The notes under the pieces: model-generated
What the model was told of the DNA's origin: nothing
What the model saw: the letters and a program-made list of their open reading frames with translations, nothing else
Databases searched by the model: none
Shown here: positions 56,414 to 61,804 of the stretch, one piece after another
Position numbering within the stretch: position 1 is the first letter of the stretch
Layout of the letters: each line of letters begins with the position of its first letter
Made by a program: the position numbers and the translations under genes
Origin: Planctomycetia bacterium
GTDB lineage: Bacteria; Planctomycetota; UBA8108; UBA1146
Reading direction: 5' to 3'
NCBI GenBank assembly: GCA_009937185.1
Contig: JAACCY010000210.1
Coordinates: forward strand, 1 to 61,804
DNA: 61,804 nt

Positions 56414-57240
56414 CTGTCCTCGTTTTCTTCAGCCAGTCTCTGTTCACGTTTTTCTTCGACCATTGTTAAGAGACTCTTAAACTCTTCCAATAGGTCCTCG
56501 TTTTTTGTGGCTTCCGATTTCGCCCGCCCTAGCTCGAAAGCGGTCACTGCCATTTCGAGAAATCCGGACTGAAAAAAGGAATGTCCCACAACGTGATATC
56601 CAATGAGGTAATCTTCCGGACCGTACATCAACTTGTAAAACTGATCGAGCCCATCTGGATAGGCCTGCTCAACGAAGCCCTCTCTTTGCAAGAACAGAGA
56701 CCGGATCAATACCACGTCGGAATTCCACCGGTGCAGCAATGCCTCTAGGGCAACAGAACCCGTTTCGAACAAATGCGCGATCCGGTGAACTTTAGAGGGG
56801 AACATATCGTGAACTTCATCGAGGATCGCCTGCTGCTCCTCATGCAAGTCTCGGTCTGGTCCCAAAACCAAAGAAGTTTCGTCAGTCGCATATGTCAAAA
56901 CGTTGTAATGCTCTTCTTTGAGAATGCTCAGCTCATGAAAAATATCATTGACCAAACGATCGAGAAAATCGGTGCTATCTTCAGTTCTGAATAGTCTGTG
57001 ACACGCTTCTTTCAAAGGAGTGAGGTAGTTATCGCGCAACACTTCGAGATCCTGAGTCGATAGTAGTTCAAACAGATCTCGAGGATCCAATCGGATCTTG
57101 TCTCTGGGGGTTCCCAGTTTTTCCACATAGTCTTGCACGATCTGTTCATACCGATCATGCATCGACTGAAAGTTGGTCCATGACCTATAGAACCTTTCGA
57201 CCACTCTCCATGCGAGGGAATCCGCGGTATCGGTGATCAA
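56410..57240 (-). CDS. Hypothetical helical protein between pabA and pyrF
   Basis: A 276-residue protein I do not recognise. It is acidic and probably almost all alpha-helical, with amphipathic stretches such as DPRDLFELLSTQDLEVLRDNYLTPLKEACHRLF, FLDRLVNDIFHELSILKEEHYNVLTY and the long C-terminal helix EDLLEEFKSLLTMVEEKREQRLAEE. No signal peptide or Cys pattern. TTG 57240 overlaps the pabA stop (TTGA), with GAGGAG six bases upstream; the frame continues to 57390 inside pabA. Tight coupling on both sides suggests a cytoplasmic role expressed with pyrimidine and folate genes, but none is assigned. Confidence 0.75.
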   Translation of the reverse strand: MITDTADSLAWRVVERFYRSWTNFQSMHDRYEQIVQDYVEKLGTPRDKIRLDPRDLFELLSTQDLEVLRDNYLTPLKEACHRLFRTEDSTDFLDRLVNDIFHELSILKEEHYNVLTYATDETSLVLGPDRDLHEEQQAILDEVHDMFPSKVHRIAHLFETGSVALEALLHRWNSDVVLIRSLFLQREGFVEQAYPDGLDQFYKLMYGPEDYLIGYHVVGHSFFQSGFLEMAVTAFELGRAKSEATKNEDLLEEFKSLLTMVEEKREQRLAEENEDR

Positions 57241-57965
57241 GGCAACTCCTCTTCTTTGACGCTCTCTAAAAACTCGGAAAATGCAGTTCGATCCACATCC
57301 TCGGGGCAAGAAACCCCTTCGACAAACGACTCCAGAATGAGATCCCCCTCCGGTGTCAGAAAGGACTCTGGGTGAAACTGTAACCCCCAAGTCGCCTCTC
57401 CGGGAACAGCCAACCCCATGACTTCTCCCTCTTCAGTCCAGGCCACCACCGCGAGTGGAGGTGTCAGACTCGCCGGAAGTACTTTCAAGGAGTGGTAACG
57501 AGCGGCAAGGAATGGCTGGGACACCCCTGAGAAAATTCCCACCCCCTCATGTAATACTGGATGAGCTTTCCCATGGACCGGGTTCCCACTCTGGACGACC
57601 TCTCCCCCGAATGATTCAGCAAGAACCTGATGGCCGAGGCAAACTCCAAGAATAGGAATCTTCCCCCTGTAATGCCGAACAGCCCAAGCTGACAGAGAAG
57701 CGGTCGCGGGTGCTCCGGGACCCGGAGAAAGAAGGATTCTATCGGGGTGAAGATCTTCAATTCCTTCAGGCGTCCCTCGATCTGCCTGACGCACCGAAAT
57801 TTGGGCTCCAGTGCGAGAGAGGGATTGGACCAAATTGTATGTGAAGGAATCATGGTGATCGATCACCACCACATGGGGACCGTCGCCAGGAACACTCCAT
57901 TCGTCACAATGATCCACTCTTGAAGCGGAATTTGACCGATTGGGATCCAAGCTCAAATTGCACAC
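57237..57965 (-). CDS. pabA: Anthranilate/aminodeoxychorismate synthase glutamine amidotransferase subunit
   Basis: A 242-residue class I glutamine amidotransferase. VVVIDHHDSFTYNLVQSL, DRILLSPGPGAP, ILGVCLGHQVLAESFGG with the nucleophile Cys, AARYHSLKV and WGLQFHPESFLTPEG with the catalytic His-x-Glu are all present. It supplies ammonia either to TrpE or to PabB; the partner is not in the window, so pabA or trpG cannot be told apart and the symbol is provisional. The first 30 residues are atypical, so the true start may lie after GTG 57965, near VPGDGPHVVV. Confidence 0.88.
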   Translation of the reverse strand: MCNLSLDPNRSNSASRVDHCDEWSVPGDGPHVVVIDHHDSFTYNLVQSLSRTGAQISVRQADRGTPEGIEDLHPDRILLSPGPGAPATASLSAWAVRHYRGKIPILGVCLGHQVLAESFGGEVVQSGNPVHGKAHPVLHEGVGIFSGVSQPFLAARYHSLKVLPASLTPPLAVVAWTEEGEVMGLAVPGEATWGLQFHPESFLTPEGDLILESFVEGVSCPEDVDRTAFSEFLESVKEEELP

Positions 57966-58153
57966 TCCCTGTACACCCGGGTTCCTCTCCGGGACCTATC
58001 TTTGATTTATAACGATCATACGCACCGCTGAAGAGCACGGAAAGACCACCTGTAAAACGTTGCTCTGGTGTATCTTACGGTTCCCAGCAACACGTGAACG
58101 AAAGCAGGCCCACGGCTTGCAACTGTCAAGCTGGATTGGATTGGAGAATGATC
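57966..58153. other. Divergent intergenic region
   Basis: 188 bp between the pabA-like gene and the dockerin lipoprotein, so it should contain promoters for both strands. AT-rich segments (GATTTATAACGATCATACG) are candidate -10 regions for the minus strand. No firm call. Confidence 0.3.
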
Positions 58154-60700
58154 ATGTTCAGAAATTTTCTCCCCTGCCTGATTCTTATCGGGATTGTCGG
58201 CTGTGCGCCGATCAAAACGGAGATCGATTTTGTCAGTCCCGCGCCAGGTTCAACAGCGGAACTGATCAATTTCAGTATCGAGGTAGGTTTCGATCATAAA
58301 ATGGATCTTGCCACCTTTACCAATGAAACATTTATTGTTTCGGGTTCTACCAGTGGTGCGATCGAGGGTATTTTCTCCACTGTGGGAAATAGTCGGCAGG
58401 TTACTTTTTCTCCTGCCGCGACTCCTGTGGGTGGCGAGACGATCACAGTCGTCCTCACCGACGGCCTTTCGTCCCAATCAGGTAAGGCTCTAAACCCATA
58501 CCAGTGGCAATTCGTAATTGAACAAGGAACATTGCCACCTCCGACGGACTTTATCGTGACCGGAATGACTCCCGGCATCGAGGCGTACAACAGCTCGACT
58601 GAAACCACGCTGAACCCGATTCTGTCGGCACCCTACGATCCCTTTTCTATCGGATCTTCCCTCCTACGTGTCGAAGGCTCCAGAAGTGGTCAAAGAGTGA
58701 CCACTCTTCAGAATGTATTCACAGGGGTCAACACTCTACAGATCGCTCCAGACAGAGATTTCCTTGCCGGAGAGCGCATCACTCTTTCACTCGTCGACGA
58801 AGTCTTCGGACTCGACGGATCGGAATTGCCTCAGACCATATTGGCCACTCAGGTTGCCAACTTAGGATTCGACTGGCCTGGCAATCCCGTGACCTCCGTA
58901 TCAGGAACAGTGGGAGTGAACCTGGTTTTCTTTGACTACGACGCGGACGGATTAGACGAATGGGCAGAAGTTCGCTCCGACGGCACTGTCATTGTTCAGG
59001 ATTCAACACCTGCAGGCCTCGGTGGAACCACCTCTTGGATACTTCCCGAGGCCATCGTCGATGCCACCGCAGGAGACTTCGACGGAGACGGGAGAATCGA
59101 TCTCGCTTGCCTCGGAAGCTCAGGCAACTCTATCTACCTGCTCAAAGGTTCATTCAGCATCGCTATCGTGCTTGAAGATCCTGTCACCCTGGGTCTGAAG
59201 ACCGACACCACCCACATCGTCGCGGCACATGCCGACTCAGACGGAATCATCGACCTGGTCAGAAGTGGTCCGGGTGGACTGGGTGTTTCATGGGGAGATT
59301 CTTCGTCTCCCTTGTCCGTGGGAACCACAGTAGATGTGACTCCGATCATCAATGCTCCCATCGCCACCGATCTCAATGGAGATGACTTCATCGATCTGGC
59401 AGGCGTTCTCGGAGACGGGAGCATTTCTCTCTTCTCCGGATCCACCGCGAGACAATTCGCCAGTGAGGGCTCGATCCTCGGCTACAATTTGACGACGGGT
59501 ATTCATGCCGTCAACCTCGACGGTGACGCCTTGAGAGATCTTCTCCTCATCCCCGTCAGTGGAGGAACACCATCTGCACTCCTCTCCGACGGAGACTTCA
59601 ACTTCTCCTTGCGAGTCCTCTTCGATGACGTGGCATTCCCGGGGGTTGAACTTCTTGATTGGGACGGCGATGGCCATCTGGATTGCCTCACTCCCCGCCC
59701 AGGAACCACAGGATTATGGCTTTCACTCGGGGTCGGCGACGGAAACTTCACCACACCCGAACTGCTCAACTACGCCTCTCAGGTTTCCAGTATTTCATTC
59801 GGAGATACGGATGGAGACGGATCGCTAGAGTTGGCCTTGGCTGAAAACGATGGCAGTTATGAGCTTCTTCGCTCTGAGCCCGTCGTGCTTTCGCCTGCGA
59901 ACAGAATCCGTGTGGAAGACATCAATGCAAATGCAGGAGACTCTTCAGTCACCTATGAAGTTCTCATCGATTGCGTTGAGGATTTGCAAGGCTGGACTCT
60001 CGCCTTGGAATTCAACTCCACCATCATGGGGTTGAATAACATCACTATCGACGGCACTGACGCTGCTGGACTTGTGGAGTTCGAGTTACCCAACATCGAC
60101 AACTCCAATGGCACTGTTATCTATGCCAACATCCTCGACCTTGCCCCACCGTTTGATAATCAGGTTCTCTCCCCCGGGAGTGGATATGTCGTTGCCACTG
60201 GTGAAGCTTTCATCAGCGCTAGTGCTCCTTCCGGAAGTTACGCCTTCGGTCCTGCGAATGGTGGGGTGGCATCCACCTCTCCACCCACGAACAATACTTT
60301 CGTCGTGTCTGGAAGTTCGGTGGACCCTGAATTGATCAGCGGAACTGTCACTATCGGAGGTACGAGCGGCAGTACTCTTCCTGAAGACAATTCAGAGAAC
60401 AACGACGACTCCAGTGACAGTCATGTCGACCATTTCATCCGTGGTGACGTCAACGGCGATGGCGTCATCGACTTGACCGACGGAACACAGTTACAACTTC
60501 TCATAGGAACTGGCCTGCCTCTCTCTTGTCAGGATGCAGCAGATGCCAATGACGACGGAATCATCAACGATGACGACCCCGTCTTCATCTTCGAGTTTCT
60601 TTACCAAGGATCCAATCCACCCCCTGCACCGTTTCCTTCTGCCGGTCCTGATCCGACCGCAGATGGACTGGATTGCCAGTCCGGCGGCGCAGCCACTTAA
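58154..60700 (+). CDS. Lipoprotein with Ig-like, FG-GAP, cohesin-like and dockerin-like domains
   Basis: An 848-residue lipoprotein (lipobox GIVGC at about residue 16). An Ig-like Big_5-type domain comes first (IDFVSPAPGSTAELINFSIEVGFDHKMD, ITVVLTDGLSS), then a second similar domain (LNPILSAPYDPFSIGSSLLRVEG). About six FG-GAP/VCBS blades follow, for example FFDYDADGLDEWAEV, GDFDGDGRIDLACLG, DWDGDGHLDCLTP and GDTDGDGSLELALA. Residues at about 580-700 resemble a cohesin-like beta-sandwich (VTYEVLIDCVEDLQGWTLALEF, DNSNGTVIYANI). The C-terminus is dockerin-like: RGDVNGDGVIDLTDG, DANDDGIINDDDPVFIF and a DPTADGLDC tail. ATG 58154 is seven bases after GGAG; ATG 58148 is too close to it. No enzyme domain was seen; it is likely a surface scaffold component. 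Confidence 0.85.
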   Translation: MFRNFLPCLILIGIVGCAPIKTEIDFVSPAPGSTAELINFSIEVGFDHKMDLATFTNETFIVSGSTSGAIEGIFSTVGNSRQVTFSPAATPVGGETITVVLTDGLSSQSGKALNPYQWQFVIEQGTLPPPTDFIVTGMTPGIEAYNSSTETTLNPILSAPYDPFSIGSSLLRVEGSRSGQRVTTLQNVFTGVNTLQIAPDRDFLAGERITLSLVDEVFGLDGSELPQTILATQVANLGFDWPGNPVTSVSGTVGVNLVFFDYDADGLDEWAEVRSDGTVIVQDSTPAGLGGTTSWILPEAIVDATAGDFDGDGRIDLACLGSSGNSIYLLKGSFSIAIVLEDPVTLGLKTDTTHIVAAHADSDGIIDLVRSGPGGLGVSWGDSSSPLSVGTTVDVTPIINAPIATDLNGDDFIDLAGVLGDGSISLFSGSTARQFASEGSILGYNLTTGIHAVNLDGDALRDLLLIPVSGGTPSALLSDGDFNFSLRVLFDDVAFPGVELLDWDGDGHLDCLTPRPGTTGLWLSLGVGDGNFTTPELLNYASQVSSISFGDTDGDGSLELALAENDGSYELLRSEPVVLSPANRIRVEDINANAGDSSVTYEVLIDCVEDLQGWTLALEFNSTIMGLNNITIDGTDAAGLVEFELPNIDNSNGTVIYANILDLAPPFDNQVLSPGSGYVVATGEAFISASAPSGSYAFGPANGGVASTSPPTNNTFVVSGSSVDPELISGTVTIGGTSGSTLPEDNSENNDDSSDSHVDHFIRGDVNGDGVIDLTDGTQLQLLIGTGLPLSCQDAADANDDGIINDDDPVFIFEFLYQGSNPPPAPFPSAGPDPTADGLDCQSGGAAT

Positions 60701-61804
60701 CCCTTCCCCCCGGCCAGACTCCACCTCTCCCCCCGCGCGGAGAACTTCCCCCTTAGACTTCCCCTCCGGATTCTGGCCGGGCCCCCTTTCACTCGAAAAA
60801 GTCGCCTAGAGACTCCGGCAGCCCCCTTCTCGGGATTAATTTTCCAAGGTTCTCCACCCCCAATTACACGTCCTCACCTCCGCGGAATGCACCGCTGAGA
60901 TCGAGGATTTTTTTTTGTCTCGAAAACCACTCTCAGACGGCTCAGGGAACCCTTTCAGGCCAGATCTAAAAACGCCTCTCAGGTACCATATTGATGCCCG
61001 GCCAATGGCTAGATATTGTGCGGCCCTCGCCTAAAAAATACTGCGGAATGCGGTTTAGGTGAGAAATCGATACGGGGGGCCATCCTGAAGAAATCCAACC
61101 GGGTTTGCGGGATTTGACTTCACTTTTCGATGCCATGGCAGTGGTTCTCAGGGCTTTCCCGAGATTCCACATGGGGGAGATTTTCCGCCTGCCTCAAAGC
61201 TCGAAATTGGGTGAAGAAGAACCACAGGACTCCCCCTGTGTGAGTTGAAAGTGTAAGTCCGAGGTTCACCTCGAAGACGTGACGTCAGAATCGAAGTCTC
61301 CGACACACCGCAGTGTCCTCTCTTCGCTTCAGTCCGCCTCTTCTCGGCGCCAATGGACTCTCACCCTTCGCTCACAAGGCGGGTAGAGATAAAAACCCGC
61401 CTGGAAGCAGGAGAAACCCGCTTCCAGTTGAGATTTTGCGGAGAAATCAGGCCGAAATGCCTTTTCTCCAGTTTTGGTCAACCGGCGAGAATACGTCACG
61501 AACTCTTGTCGACGACAAGAGAGGTGACTTCGGGCTCCAGAGGTCGATGGTGACCGCCCTGAGTTCTCCCTGTTGAGAGTAGAGTGAGGTCAGTTCGCCC
61601 TGATGTCGCTGCGATTACCCACCCACGTCTAACAGCTCATGCTGTTGTCTTTCGGGGGTACTTGCGGCCCAGGTAACAGACAGCATTCGGCGGGACACGA
61701 CTGGCTTTGATCAGGGGATTAAAACACCTTGTTCATGACATTCGCAGCCCGTTTTTGTGGGACATGAGTTGAGAAGGCTCGGTAAGGTCTTTCTCTTCTC
61801 GGGA
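60701..61804. other. 1.1-kb non-coding region with several hairpins
   Basis: No convincing gene was found on either strand, only short frames with poor composition. A T9 run lies at 60909-60917 downstream of a weak stem and could terminate the lipoprotein transcript. Perfect or near-perfect hairpins occur at 61378-61401 (GGCGGGT/ACCCGCC), 61401-61427 (CTGGAAGC/GCTTCCAG), 61503-61521 (CTCTTGTC/GACAAGAG, loop GAC) and 61631-61646 (AACAGC/GCTGTT). I checked by eye for RNase P RNA, tmRNA and SRP RNA signatures and saw none. It may be a long leader for a gene beyond the window or a non-coding RNA. Confidence 0.45.

Noticed and set aside
60701-61804. RNase P RNA, tmRNA or SRP RNA in the right-hand non-coding kilobase
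   Set aside because: None of the conserved core sequences that I know was found on either strand.

Overview
The window reads as a chromosomal segment of a Gram-negative bacterium, most likely a member of the Planctomycetota or a close relative. This is inferred from four proteins carrying planctomycete-style dockerin-like tails (RGD-x-N-x-D repeats followed by a DPT-D-LDC tail), from FG-GAP and ASPIC/UnbV proteins with TPR partners, from an ECF sigma/anti-sigma pair, and from lipopolysaccharide-type glycosyltransferases next to a futalosine-pathway menaquinone gene. No rRNA, IS element, CRISPR array or phage module was seen. One tRNA, tRNA-Pro(GGG), is present.

Layout. 0.2-4.9 kb: DUF502 membrane protein, tRNA-Pro, then an overlapping operon of Kdo-kinase-like protein, MqnA, GT2 and GT4. 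5-15.6 kb: a small membrane protein, a 2165-residue secreted protein (seven FG-GAP blades, 19 Fn3-like modules, dockerin), a sigma-region-4 regulator with a Cys4 cluster, and a second dockerin-tailed secreted protein. 15.7-25.9 kb: esterase, M3 peptidase, tandem cyclophilins, YqgE, the MrfB/MrfA repair pair, a lipoprotein amidase and a coiled-coil protein. 26-33 kb: BFD-like ferredoxin, threonine aldolase, then an apparent operon of ECF sigma factor, anti-sigma factor with an outside dockerin-like domain, and two paralogous UshA-like tetraheme cytochromes. A TraT-like lipoprotein follows. 33.3-38.5 kb: a compact class V aminotransferase-like gene and an AT-rich island with an ASPIC/UnbV lipoprotein and two TPR proteins. 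38.5-60.7 kb: mostly housekeeping genes (thioesterases, PolX, RimK-like ATP-grasp, cysteine dioxygenase, QueE/QueD, GlmS, PhzF, nucleotidase, CCA transferase, LigA, NSS transporter, MOSC, PyrF, PabA), a degenerate HD-GYP protein and a lipoprotein with cohesin-like and dockerin-like parts. The last 1.1 kb is non-coding with several hairpins.

The strongest discovery is at 28985-32036. The first of the two cytochromes is interrupted by one in-frame TGA at the position where its adjacent paralogue has cysteine (CG-Sec against CGC). A 7-bp hairpin with a GTT loop lies 26 nt downstream, where a bacterial SECIS element is expected. It is therefore annotated as one selenoprotein of 490 residues rather than two broken genes. 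Its placement directly behind an ECF sigma factor and a dockerin-bearing anti-sigma factor suggests a regulated extracytoplasmic redox module that I do not recognise as a described system. The selenocysteine machinery itself is not in the window.
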